This document shows, one piece after another, positions 15,313-23,047 of a DNA stretch of 27,814 nucleotides; positions within the stretch are counted from its first letter, which is position 1, and each line of letters starts with the position of its first letter. The DNA is from JBDNJM01 sp041687755 (GTDB taxonomy: Bacteria > Planctomycetota > UBA1135 > GCA-002686595). The notes beneath the pieces are model-generated. The model had not been told where the DNA came from and did no database searches. It saw nothing but the letters and a program-made list of their open reading frames with translations. Location of the stretch: positions 1-27,814 of the forward strand of contig JBDNJM010000161.1 of assembly GCA_041687755.1 (NCBI GenBank), given 5' to 3'. Made by a program: the position numbers and the translations under genes.

Positions 15313-15344
15313 GCTAAGCGTGTCGGAGCAGCTTCGACGAACTC
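15313..15344 (-). repeat. Repeat B copy 3, right border of inverted pair
   Basis: On the minus strand this reads GAGTTCGTCGAAGCTGCTCC then GACACGCTTAGC, 28 of 32 identical to copy 2 at 13558-13589. It begins 30 nt after the FG-GAP lipoprotein stop codon. Confidence 0.8.
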
Positions 15345-15506
15345 CGCGCGGAGGCGCCCGCCCTGTCACTTGCGCGGGCTTCCCACACTGGGCTGGGTCT
15401 ATTCCTGGGCCAGACCTGCAGGGAGCTGGAGTTCGAGCGACCCCTGGGAGTGGGTAGGCGAGGGGGGCTGGACGGGGCTTCCCGGGCCTGAGACGCCGCC
15501 CAGACA

Positions 15507-15573
15507 TGTCCTGATACCGGACACCCTTCCTGGCGATGAGGGAGGCGAGGCCCAGCTGTCCAAATGTCGGACA
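15507..15573. promoter_or_regulatory. Paired TGTCC-N7-GGACA palindromes upstream of fliP
   Basis: TGTCC-N7-GGACA occurs at 15507-15523 and again at 15557-15573, exactly 50 bp apart, as upstream of fliO. The 33-nt spacers at the two loci also align roughly (CCC..CC.GGC.GA.AG pattern). The pair ends 76 nt before the preferred fliP start, leaving room for a promoter and leader. Confidence 0.6.
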
Positions 15574-15649
15574 CGGGTCGCCCGCCATGCTCACTACCCA
15601 TCGCCAAGCGTCCGAGAGGCCCACAGGGGCAACTCATAGGAAGTCTGAT

Positions 15650-16519
15650 TTGTCGCCTGAGCGCCTCGCGCAGGGGCTGGGCCGACGGGTGTTCGGGGTC
15701 TTGAGGGCTCTGGTGGTCGCCATCGGGCTCGCTGGGCTCGCTTCTGCTCAGGGCGTGGAGTCGACCAACCTGCTCGATCTGCTGCAGTCGAGTGCGCCGG
15801 ACGTGAGCGCAATGGGTGCGGACGTCGGGCCCGGGGAAGGGGAGCGGCTCGGGTCGGCGCTTGAGATCGCGCTGCTGCTGACGGTGCTGTCGCTGCTGCC
15901 GGGCGCGCTGATCTCGTTGACGTGCTTTACGCGCATCGTGATCGTGCTGTCGTTTGTGCGGCGGTCGTTGGGAATCAACGAGTTGCCTCCGAACCCGATC
16001 ATCATCGGGCTGGCGCTGTTTCTGACGAGCTTCGTGATGGCGCCAGTGGTGACGTCGATGGTGGACGTCGCCTATACCCCGTACCAGGCGGGCGAGCTGG
16101 AGCCGAAGGAGGCGTTGGAGGCGGCCTGGGGCGAGCTGTCGAAGTTCATGTTGGCGAACACGCGGCCGGGCGAGCTGGAGATGTTCCAGGAGCTGGCTGC
16201 GGGGCGCAATTTGGATGCGAGCGGGTCCGTGCTGGCTGATGTCGCCGGGGGCGCGGGGGCCGTGCCCAGCAAGACGTCGTTCAGCGTGCTGGTGCCGGCG
16301 TTTGTGTTGAGTGAGCTGAAGACGGCCTTCCAGATGGGCTTCCTGCTGTTCCTTCCGTTTCTCGTGATCGACCTGGTCGTGTCCAGCGTGCTGCTCTCGA
16401 TGGGCATGTTCATGCTGCCGCCGATCACGATCTCGACTCCGTTCAAGATCCTGCTGTTCGTCTTGGTGGACGGCTGGAGTTTGGTTTGCAAATCCCTCGT
16501 GACCTCATTCGCGGTGTGA
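15650..16519 (+). CDS. fliP: Flagellar export gate protein FliP
   Basis: FliP forms the core of the export gate with FliQ and FliR, a helical pore in the inner membrane through which flagellar subunits pass. From TTG 15650 the product has 289 residues: a cleavable signal peptide (cleavage after about residue 33, LAGLASA), then the first FliP signature GALISLTCFTRIVIVLSFVR with NPIIIGLALFLTSFVMAP, and the second VPAFVLSELKTAFQMGFLLF with MGMFMLPP. The TTG is preferred because AGGAAG (15638-15643) lies 6 nt upstream and it yields a normal signal peptide; ATG codons at 15536 and 15587 lack a ribosome site and add odd sequence. It heads the operon; fliQ follows by 4 nt. The palindromes at 15507-15573 may control it. 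Confidence 0.95.
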   Translation: MSPERLAQGLGRRVFGVLRALVVAIGLAGLASAQGVESTNLLDLLQSSAPDVSAMGADVGPGEGERLGSALEIALLLTVLSLLPGALISLTCFTRIVIVLSFVRRSLGINELPPNPIIIGLALFLTSFVMAPVVTSMVDVAYTPYQAGELEPKEALEAAWGELSKFMLANTRPGELEMFQELAAGRNLDASGSVLADVAGGAGAVPSKTSFSVLVPAFVLSELKTAFQMGFLLFLPFLVIDLVVSSVLLSMGMFMLPPITISTPFKILLFVLVDGWSLVCKSLVTSFAV

Positions 16520-16523
16520 CCCC

Positions 16524-16799
16524 ATGGCTATGGACGTTCAACTCATCGACCTCGCTCGCGAGATGATCCTGACGGTGATGATGCTGGCAGGGCCGGTCCT
16601 CGCGATCGGCTTGATGGTCGGTCTCTCGGTCAGCCTGCTGCAGGCCTTGACCTCGGTGCAGGAGCAGACGATGAGCCTGGTTCCGAAGATGTTCGCCGTG
16701 TTCGGCGTGACGCTGATGCTGATGGCGCCGGGGCTGTCGATTCTGCGGGAGTACACGTTGGCCGTGCTCGGACGGCTCGCGGAGTTCGGCGCGGCCTGA
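16524..16799 (+). CDS. fliQ: Flagellar export gate protein FliQ
   Basis: FliQ is a two-helix inner membrane protein, present in several copies around the FliP/FliR pore. The 91-residue length is normal (about 89). Two hydrophobic helices (about 14-40 and 52-75) flank the conserved loop LLQALTSVQEQTMSLVPK (about 43-60), the family signature. The ATG comes 4 nt after the fliP stop with no clear ribosome site, so it is probably coupled to fliP translation. fliR follows after 10 nt. Confidence 0.96.
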   Translation: MAMDVQLIDLAREMILTVMMLAGPVLAIGLMVGLSVSLLQALTSVQEQTMSLVPKMFAVFGVTLMLMAPGLSILREYTLAVLGRLAEFGAA

Positions 16800-16809
16800 G
16801 GCGATCGAC

Positions 16810-17607
16810 TTGGTCAACGATCCCGTCTCCGCCCAGATCTTGGGTGCGGCCCTCTATGGGCTGCGGACGAGCGCATTGGTGCTCGGGAGTCCTTCGTTGG
16901 GCAGCCGGATCGGGATGGGGTCGTTCAAGATTGCGATCATCGCGTCGCTGAGCCTGGTGTGCTGGAGCGCCTCGGGGTCGCCGCCGCTGGATGCGGACGT
17001 GCTGCGCGGTGGAGCGCCGATGTTCGTGGCACTGGCGGGGCGCGAGATCGCGATCGGGCTGTTTCTTTCGTTCTTGGGGCAGCTGGTGCTGGTCGCGGCG
17101 CGCGTGAGCGGCGAGATGATCGGGCTAGAGATGGGCATGCAAATGGCCCAGCAGGTCGATCCGGAGAGCGGCGCTTCGATGCCGCTGATGGCGCGGATGC
17201 AGGAGGAGCTCTATCTGGTGGGTTTCTTGATCGCGGGCGGGCACCTACTGATCGTGCGCTCGCTGGTCGAGTCGTTCGAGCGGGCGCCGGCGGGGCGGGG
17301 GCGGCTCGATCTCGGGGCTGCGGAGTTCGCGGCGGAGATGTTGAGCGAGATGTTTGCCAGTGGGATCGCGTTCGCGATGCCGATTCTCGGCTGCATGGTG
17401 TTGGTCACGTGTGCGCTGGGTTTGATCGCGCGCACGGTGTCGCAAATCAACGTGTTGGAGCTGGGCTTCACGCTGCGGATCGCGCTCGCGTTGATCGCAA
17501 TGGCGATCTTCCTGCCGCTGATGGAGCCCGCGTTTACGGGCCTGTTCGGTTCGTTCTCGGAGTGGACCGGGCGCGGTCTCGATCTGTTGGAGGTCAGCGT
17601 CAGTTAG
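16810..17607 (+). CDS. fliR: Flagellar export gate protein FliR
   Basis: FliR completes the FliP5-FliQ4-FliR1 gate and acts at its cytoplasmic entrance. The 265-residue product is of normal length and has about six hydrophobic segments. FliR-family patterns include LGSRIGMGSFKIAIIASLSL, the segment ALAGREIAIGLFLSFLGQLV, the conserved SGEMIGLEMGMQMAQQVDP, and FTLRIALALIAMAIFLPLME near the end. The start is TTG at 16810, preceded at 8 nt by GAGG (16798-16801), which overlaps the fliQ stop. No closer ATG fits. flhB follows after 15 nt. Confidence 0.95.
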   Translation: MVNDPVSAQILGAALYGLRTSALVLGSPSLGSRIGMGSFKIAIIASLSLVCWSASGSPPLDADVLRGGAPMFVALAGREIAIGLFLSFLGQLVLVAARVSGEMIGLEMGMQMAQQVDPESGASMPLMARMQEELYLVGFLIAGGHLLIVRSLVESFERAPAGRGRLDLGAAEFAAEMLSEMFASGIAFAMPILGCMVLVTCALGLIARTVSQINVLELGFTLRIALALIAMAIFLPLMEPAFTGLFGSFSEWTGRGLDLLEVSVS

Positions 17608-17622
17608 GCGCTTGAGATCCCC

Positions 17623-18732
17623 ATGGCAGACGACACACCGAAGGACGAAAAGACCGAAGAGGCGACCCCAAAGCGCCTCGAGCAGGCGCGGGAGAAGGGT
17701 CAGGTGCCCTTCAGCCAGGAGATCGTGGCCGCCCTGATGCTGTGGATGGCGGTCGGTGCGGCGTACGTCGGGGGCGCGATGTTGGTCGAGTCGGCGGGCG
17801 GCGTGATTCGTTCATCGGTCGAGCTGCTGCCGGGTCTGGGACCCCAGGATTTTACGGCCAAGACGGCGCCTACGCTGTTGCGCAAGGCCGCCGAGGCGAT
17901 GCTGCCGGCGCTGCTGGTGTTCGTGCTGCCGCTGCTGGCGATGGGGTTGCTCGCGGGGTTCTCGCAGGTCGGCTTTCAGATCACGCCGGACGCGGTCGCG
18001 GTGAAGTTCTCGAAGCTAGATCCGATCAAGGGCTTCTCGAAGGTCTTCGGGACGCGCGCGGTCGTGCGCTTCGGTTTGGCCCTGGGGAAGCTCGGCGCGC
18101 TCGTTTCGTGCTTGGGCATTGTCGGCGCCCTGCAGCTGCACCACCTGGGCGTGCTCGGGGACATGGAGCTGGGGCCCTCCTTGAAGGTCGCTGCCTCGAC
18201 GGTCATGGCGCCCGTGGCGGCTGCCCTGTCGGCGATTCTGCTGCTGAGCGTGCTCGACCTGATCTATCAGCGCTTCCAGTTCTCGAAGGACCAGCGCATG
18301 AGCAAGAAGGAGCTGAAAGAGGACTTCAAGCAGAGCGAGGGCGATCCGCAGCTGAAGGGCAAGATCCGCCAGATTCAGCGCGAGATGGCCGGCCGTCGGA
18401 TGATGGCCGACGTGCCGAAGGCGACCGTGACGATCACGAACCCGACACACGTCGCCGTGTCGCTGCTGTACGACCCGGACTCGGGCTCGAGCGCGCCGCG
18501 CGTGCTGGCCAAGGGCCTCGACGAGGTCGCGCAGAAGATCAAGGCGGTCTCCGCTGAGAACAGCGTGCCGCTGTACGAGGACGTGCCGCTGGCCCGGGCG
18601 CTGCACGCCCAGGTCGAGATCGGCGAGGAGATTCCCGAGGACCTGTTCGAGGCGGTAGCCGTGGTCATCGGATACGTCATGGGCGCAGATGCCAGCGCGG
18701 CGAAACAACGGCAGGCTGAGGTGGCGCGATGA
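17623..18732 (+). CDS. flhB: Flagellar export switch protein FlhB
   Basis: FlhB wraps the export gate and switches substrate class from rod/hook to filament proteins by autocleavage. The 369-residue protein has the N-terminal family motif EKTEEATPKRLEQAREKGQV (9-28), four membrane helices (about 33-57, 93-113, 150-175, 190-215), and a cytoplasmic domain with the autocleavage site NPTH at 273-276 inside VTITNPTHVAVSLLYD. A charged linker (SKKELKEDFKQSEGDP) connects the two halves. All hallmark residues are intact. The ATG is 15 nt after fliR, and the last bases overlap the flhA start (ATGA). Confidence 0.97.
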   Translation: MADDTPKDEKTEEATPKRLEQAREKGQVPFSQEIVAALMLWMAVGAAYVGGAMLVESAGGVIRSSVELLPGLGPQDFTAKTAPTLLRKAAEAMLPALLVFVLPLLAMGLLAGFSQVGFQITPDAVAVKFSKLDPIKGFSKVFGTRAVVRFGLALGKLGALVSCLGIVGALQLHHLGVLGDMELGPSLKVAASTVMAPVAAALSAILLLSVLDLIYQRFQFSKDQRMSKKELKEDFKQSEGDPQLKGKIRQIQREMAGRRMMADVPKATVTITNPTHVAVSLLYDPDSGSSAPRVLAKGLDEVAQKIKAVSAENSVPLYEDVPLARALHAQVEIGEEIPEDLFEAVAVVIGYVMGADASAAKQRQAEVAR

Positions 18733-20846
18733 GCACGACTCGCGAAGCGTCGACTAGCAGGGTCGGGGCCCTGCTGGTGCGCTACGCCGACTGGTTCGTC
18801 GGCGTCGGCGTGCTGGGGCTGATGCTCACGCTGATCACCCCGCTGCCGCCGGTAGCGCTCGACATGCTGCTGGCGCTGAACATGGCGACCTCGCTGCTGT
18901 TGCTGCTGGTCACCCTGAACGTGCGCGACGCCTCCGAGCTGTCGACGTTTCCGACGATTCTGCTGTTTGCGACCCTGTTCCGGCTGGGCCTGAACGTCGC
19001 CAGCACGCGGTTGATCCTGTCCGGCGGCGACGCGGGCGCGATCATCACGGCCTTCGGGGCCTACGTCGTACGCGACAACATCACGGTCGGGCTGATCGTG
19101 TTCCTGGTCCTGATCATCATCCAGTTCGTGGTCATCACGAAGGGTGCGGGGCGGATCAGTGAGGTTGCCGCGCGCTTTGTGCTGGATGCGATGCCGGGCA
19201 AGCAGATGGCGATCGACGCCGACCTGAACGCCGGGCTGATCGACTCGGACTCGGCGCGCAAGCGACGCGAGCAGGTTGCGACCGAGGCGGAGTTCTACGG
19301 GGCTATGGACGGTGCCAGCAAGTTCGTGCGCGGCGACGCGATCGCGGGCTTGATCATCACGGCGCTCAACCTGTTGGGCGGCATGGCGATCGGCATCGGC
19401 GCCTCGATGAGCATCGCCGAGGCAGGCGAGCGCTATAGCAAGCTCACAATCGGCGACGGGCTGGTCAGCCAGATCCCGGCGTTGTTCATCTCGACGGCCG
19501 CGGCGGTGCTGACCACGCGCGCGACCGGGCGCTCGAGCCTGGGGCAGAGCCTGGCCGCCCAGATGGGCAGCCGGCCGCGCGCGACGCTGATCGCCTCGGG
19601 CATGCTGGTCACGATGGGCCTGCTGCCCGGCATGCCGAGCCTGCCGTTCCTGCTGCTGGCGGGCGTGCTGATCGCGATCTGGCGGGCGACCCGCGAGTTC
19701 GACGGCGCGGCCGAGCTGATGGCGGTCATGGAGCCGCAGGAGGAGTCCCCTGGCGGATTCGACGATGCGGACGAGGCCGACCCCGAACAGGATGCGGACC
19801 GCGAGGTCGCCGACCTGTTGGGGACCGATCGCGTGGCGCTGGAGATCGGATATCGGCTGATCCCGCTGGTGAAGGACGTTGGGGGCGCGGGTCTGCTGGA
19901 CCACGTGGCGCAGCTGCGCAAGCGCATCGCTTCGCGCGACGGCGTCGTGCTGCCGCCGGTGCGCATCAAGGACAACATTCGGCTGTCGCCCAGCGACTAT
20001 CGCATCGTGGTCGGCGGCGTCGAGATAGCCAAGGGCAGCATCGAGCCGGGCTCGTTCCTCGCCATGGAGGGCGGCACCTCCGGGCTGCCGCAGCTCGCCG
20101 GTAAGCCGACCATCGACCCGGCCTTCGGGCTGCCGGCGGTGTGGGTTTCCGCGAACGATCGCGACGAGGCGGAGCTGCTCGGGTACACGGTCATCGACTC
20201 GACGAGCGTCCTGATCACGCACCTCTCGGAGGTGCTGGTGGGCGCGTTCCCGGAGATCCTGAGCCGCGACGACGTCAAGCAGCTGGTCGAGGCGGCCAAG
20301 CTCGACGCGCCGGCGGTGGTCGAGGAGCTGGTGCCCGATCGCATGAGCTACGGGGAGATTCAGGGCGTCTTGAAGAACCTGCTGCGCGAGGGCGTGGCGC
20401 TAAAGAACATGCCTTTGATCCTCGAGGCGATGGCCGACGGGGTCGGCAAGAGCAAGGACCCGGAAGCGCTCACCGAGATCGTGCGCCAGCGGCTCGCGCG
20501 ATCCCTGTGCGAGCAGCACTCGGGACCGGACGGAACACTGCGGGCGGTGACGCTCGACCCTGAGGTCGAGTCGATGCTGACTGCGGCGCTGGGACAGCGC
20601 AGCGGGGCCGGCGGCGAGGCCGTCGGGCCGGCTTACCTGCAGACCCTGGTGGAACACATTGAGGCGCGGCTCTCGGAAGCGGCGCGCGGCGGGGCCGAAG
20701 CGGTCGTGCTCGTGCGCTCCGGAGTGCGGCGGTTCGTGGCAGAACTGATTCGCTCCACGCTGCCCAAGGTGGCGGTGCTGTCGTTCAACGAAGTCGTGCC
20801 GGCGTCGTCCCTCGAGACGCTCGGCGTAGTCCGAATGGAGGAATAA
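18729..20846 (+). CDS. flhA: Flagellar export gate protein FlhA
   Basis: FlhA forms a nonameric ring under the gate, using the proton motive force and docking chaperone-substrate complexes. The 705-residue protein is of usual size. The membrane part (about 20-330) contains the FHIPEP-family signature around residues 138-175 (KGAGRISEVAARFVLDAMPG, QMAIDADLNAGLID). An acidic linker (about 348-375, ESPGGFDDADEADPEQDAD) leads to the cytoplasmic domain (about 376-705), with SYGEIQGVLKNLLREGVALKN-type SD3 sequence. It overlaps flhB by four bases, so the two are co-translated. flhF starts 3 nt after its stop. Confidence 0.97.
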   Translation: MSTTREASTSRVGALLVRYADWFVGVGVLGLMLTLITPLPPVALDMLLALNMATSLLLLLVTLNVRDASELSTFPTILLFATLFRLGLNVASTRLILSGGDAGAIITAFGAYVVRDNITVGLIVFLVLIIIQFVVITKGAGRISEVAARFVLDAMPGKQMAIDADLNAGLIDSDSARKRREQVATEAEFYGAMDGASKFVRGDAIAGLIITALNLLGGMAIGIGASMSIAEAGERYSKLTIGDGLVSQIPALFISTAAAVLTTRATGRSSLGQSLAAQMGSRPRATLIASGMLVTMGLLPGMPSLPFLLLAGVLIAIWRATREFDGAAELMAVMEPQEESPGGFDDADEADPEQDADREVADLLGTDRVALEIGYRLIPLVKDVGGAGLLDHVAQLRKRIASRDGVVLPPVRIKDNIRLSPSDYRIVVGGVEIAKGSIEPGSFLAMEGGTSGLPQLAGKPTIDPAFGLPAVWVSANDRDEAELLGYTVIDSTSVLITHLSEVLVGAFPEILSRDDVKQLVEAAKLDAPAVVEELVPDRMSYGEIQGVLKNLLREGVALKNMPLILEAMADGVGKSKDPEALTEIVRQRLARSLCEQHSGPDGTLRAVTLDPEVESMLTAALGQRSGAGGEAVGPAYLQTLVEHIEARLSEAARGGAEAVVLVRSGVRRFVAELIRSTLPKVAVLSFNEVVPASSLETLGVVRMEE

Positions 20847-20849
20847 CCC

Positions 20850-21839
20850 ATGCAGATTCATCGCGTGCGCGGAACAGGCCTGGCGGATGCCCTGGGCCGG
20901 GCCAAACGGCTCGTAGGGTCCAAGGGTCTGGTGCTTCAGACGGAAACGGACGACGACGGCCAGGTGACCGTCTCGGTCGGCGTGGAGCCGCCCGGGCCGG
21001 TCGAACGGCTGGCGCACTACGGGTTCGGAGAGGAGGGCGGACGGCGTACGGGTCGCACGCTCGCGCCGGGCCTGAGCGACGTGCGCCGGCGCATGCGCCG
21101 CCACGGTGCCTCGGCGCGCTGGATCGAAGAGGTGTGGACGCAGGTCGGCGCCGAGGGCGGCACGGGTCATCCGATCGATCGGGCGGCGCGCGCCATCGGC
21201 CGAGGGTTCGAACCGGCGCGGGCGGGCGTTGCTGCGGGCGGCACGCGCGTAATCGCGCTCGTCGGGCCGACTGGCGTGGGCAAGACGACGACGCTGGCGA
21301 AGCTCGCCGAGCGCATGACCCGGCGCGGTCGGCGCGTGGCGCTGGCGAGCCTGGACGACTTTCGGGCGGGCGCGGTGGATCAGGCGCGGGCCTTTGCGGA
21401 GGCGCTCGAGGTGCCGTTCCACGCCCCGCGCGACATCGGCGCGCTGGAGCCGATCCTGCGCGGCGTGCCCGGGCTCGACGTGCTGCTGTTGGACACGACC
21501 GGGCGCTCTCCGAAGGACGGGGCCGAGCTCTCGAAGCTGGCCCACAACCTGGAGCGTGTCGGGCGCGCCGGGGCGCTGCTGCCGTACCTCGTGCAGTCGG
21601 CGACGAGTAGCCGTTCGGCGCTCGAGGCCGCTCACCGGGCCTACGCGCCGCTGGGCGCCAAGGGCCTTGTGTTGACCAAGTTCGACGAGACCGAGGAGCC
21701 TGCGAGCGTGCTTGAGCACGCCCGCGCGACGCGGCTGCCGCTGGCCTTCCTGTGCGACGGCCAGGACGTGCGCGGGCATCTGCACCGGCCCACGCCGGAT
21801 GCGCTCGCCAACCTGGTCCTGAAAGGGAGCATCGAGTGA
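20850..21839 (+). CDS. flhF: Flagellar placement GTPase FlhF (SRP-type)
   Basis: FlhF is an SRP/FtsY-family GTPase that marks the cell pole and recruits the first flagellar basal body parts. The 329-residue protein begins with a short B domain (MQIHRVRGTGLADALGRAK), a variable Arg-rich linker, and an NG domain with P-loop GPTGVGKTT (139-147), ASLDDFRAGAVDQ (about 166-178), DTTGRS (215-220) and the specificity motif TKFDE (276-280). The ATG has a good GGAGG 9 nt upstream, inside the flhA end. It overlaps flhG by four bases. Together with FlhG it implies polar or number-controlled flagella. Confidence 0.95.
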   Translation: MQIHRVRGTGLADALGRAKRLVGSKGLVLQTETDDDGQVTVSVGVEPPGPVERLAHYGFGEEGGRRTGRTLAPGLSDVRRRMRRHGASARWIEEVWTQVGAEGGTGHPIDRAARAIGRGFEPARAGVAAGGTRVIALVGPTGVGKTTTLAKLAERMTRRGRRVALASLDDFRAGAVDQARAFAEALEVPFHAPRDIGALEPILRGVPGLDVLLLDTTGRSPKDGAELSKLAHNLERVGRAGALLPYLVQSATSSRSALEAAHRAYAPLGAKGLVLTKFDETEEPASVLEHARATRLPLAFLCDGQDVRGHLHRPTPDALANLVLKGSIE

Positions 21840-22675
21840 ACCTGCAGTCCGAGCTGCTGCGGCGCCGAGATGCCTCCGACTCCGCGACGCCGAAGCGCCT
21901 GCAGTCTCCATTCCTGGCGATTGGCGGCGGCAAGGGTGGCGTGGGCAAGACGACCTTCGCCGCGAACCTCGGGCTCGCGCTCAGTGCCCGCGGGCACCGC
22001 GTGTTGCTGGTGGATCTCGACTTCGGTCTGGCCAACTTAGACGTGGCGCTGGGCCTGCAGCCAGGGCGCCGGATCGACGAGGCGCTGTCCGGCGCGATCG
22101 GCTTTGCCCAGTGCATTCAAGCCGTTGAGCGCGGCCTCGACCTGCTGCCCGCCGCGTCCGGGGACAAGGACCTAGCGCTGGGCTGCTCGGAACGCCGCGG
22201 CCGCATTCGGCGGGCCCTGATCGACCTGTCGATGGACTACGACCTCGTGATCGGGGACTCCGCGGCCGGCATCGGTCCGGACGTGCTCGAGTTCTCGTGC
22301 CTGGCGGACGTGTGCCTGCTGGTCACGACGCCGGATCCGGCCGCGATCGCAGACGCCTACGGGGTGCTCAAGGCGCTCGACGCGCACGGCGACGAGACCG
22401 GCGTCGAGCTGCCGACGCCCGAGATCGTCGTGAACTGTGCCGCGGGCGCGCACGAGGCCCAGGCTGTGGCCGAACGGCTCGCCGCGGTTGCCGAGCGCTT
22501 TCTCAGCCGCCGACCCCGGCTGGCGGGTTGGCTTCCGCGCGCGACGGCCGTCGAACGCGCCGGGCGCGAGCGTCGCCCGTTCGTCGGCGACGGGGCTTCG
22601 CCGCCCGCGCGGGCGATCCAGCGCCTGGCCGACCGGCTCGAGCGCAGCCTAAATCTCGGAACGGGAGGCGCCTGA
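21836..22675 (+). CDS. flhG: Flagellar number regulator FlhG (MinD-like ATPase)
   Basis: FlhG (also FleN/YlxH) is a MinD/ParA-type ATPase that limits flagellar number by acting on FlhF and on basal body assembly. From the GTG at 21836, which overlaps the flhF stop (GTGA), the product has 279 residues. The deviant Walker A motif GGKGGVGKTT is at 31-40, with the signature Lys33. LLVDLDFGLANLDVALGLQP (57-76) carries the switch Asp60, and DYDLVIGDSAAGIGPDVL is the Walker B region. The short N-terminal extension (LQSELLRRRDASD) resembles the FlhF-activating peptide of the family. A C-terminal amphipathic helix (QRLADRLERSL) may be the membrane anchor. The small membrane gene follows by 3 nt. Confidence 0.94.
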   Translation: MNLQSELLRRRDASDSATPKRLQSPFLAIGGGKGGVGKTTFAANLGLALSARGHRVLLVDLDFGLANLDVALGLQPGRRIDEALSGAIGFAQCIQAVERGLDLLPAASGDKDLALGCSERRGRIRRALIDLSMDYDLVIGDSAAGIGPDVLEFSCLADVCLLVTTPDPAAIADAYGVLKALDAHGDETGVELPTPEIVVNCAAGAHEAQAVAERLAAVAERFLSRRPRLAGWLPRATAVERAGRERRPFVGDGASPPARAIQRLADRLERSLNLGTGGA

Positions 22676-22678
22676 GCC

Positions 22679-22960
22679 ATGGGCAAGTCCAAGGCTCCCA
22701 AGGCGCCGCCGCCGCAGTCGCCGACCTGGGCCCAGCCGACCTGGACCCAGTTCATCGGGCGCTGGGCGGTGGGGTTGGGCACGGCCTGCGCCCTGCTCTC
22801 GCTGCTGCGCGACGCCCCCCTGGGGATTGCCTGCATGCGGGGTGCCGTAGCCCTGCTCTCGACCTTGGCACTCGGCCGCCTGGGTGGGCACCTGCTGGAG
22901 TGGAGCGGAGTGTCCGAAAATGCCGATTCGACTTCAGAGGAGCCTGGCACCGAGCCTTAG
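22679..22960 (+). CDS. Small two-helix membrane protein in flagellar operon
   Basis: Function is not recognised. The 93-residue protein has a Lys/Pro-rich cytoplasmic N-terminus (MGKSKAPKAPPPQSPTWAQP), two hydrophobic helices (about 28-48 and 50-68) and an acidic tail (SENADSTSEEPGTEP). A good ribosome site GGGAGG (22663-22668) precedes the ATG, so it is a real gene and part of the operon between flhG and fliA. It may be an accessory part of flagellar placement or export, by context only. The end of the gene contains CCTGGCACCG (22943-22952), the complement of the REP core seen at 7181 and 27762. Confidence 0.7.
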   Translation: MGKSKAPKAPPPQSPTWAQPTWTQFIGRWAVGLGTACALLSLLRDAPLGIACMRGAVALLSTLALGRLGGHLLEWSGVSENADSTSEEPGTEP

Positions 22961-22990
22961 GGCTGATCCGCACGCGTTCCTCGATCCGAT

Positions 22991-23030
22991 CCGACCCGGG
23001 CTCCCCCCCACCGACCCGGTCCTCCCCCCT
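22991..23030 (+). repeat. C-rich 20-bp tandem repeat before fliA
   Basis: CCGACCCGG followed by a C-run occurs twice in tandem (22991-23010 and 23011-23030, 16 of 20 identical), with a third partial unit (CCGACCCTC) at 23033. The stretch is almost pure C with few purines and ends 17 nt before the fliA GTG, where no Shine-Dalgarno is seen. Confidence 0.6.
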
Positions 23031-23047
23031 AACCGACCCTCGATCCC

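Larger units (their letters stand above)
15284..15649. other. Regulatory/repeat gap before fliP
   Basis: This stretch contains repeat B copy 3 (15313-15344), a 12-bp palindrome CTCCGCGCGGAG (15342-15353) and the paired palindromes at 15507-15573. No separate gene is seen. The fliP frame is open from 15536, but the part before 15650 reads as non-protein sequence. Confidence 0.6.

Noticed and set aside
18375..20222. 615-codon open frame on the minus strand
   Set aside because: It is antisense to flhB and flhA, both with full family motifs. Its composition (Gln/Asp/Arg/His-rich, no hydrophobic core) is that of a GC-rich shadow frame.
20400..21911. 503-codon open frame on the minus strand over flhA/flhF
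   Set aside because: Shadow of confirmed flagellar genes; no recognisable domains and Arg/Pro/Ala-biased composition.
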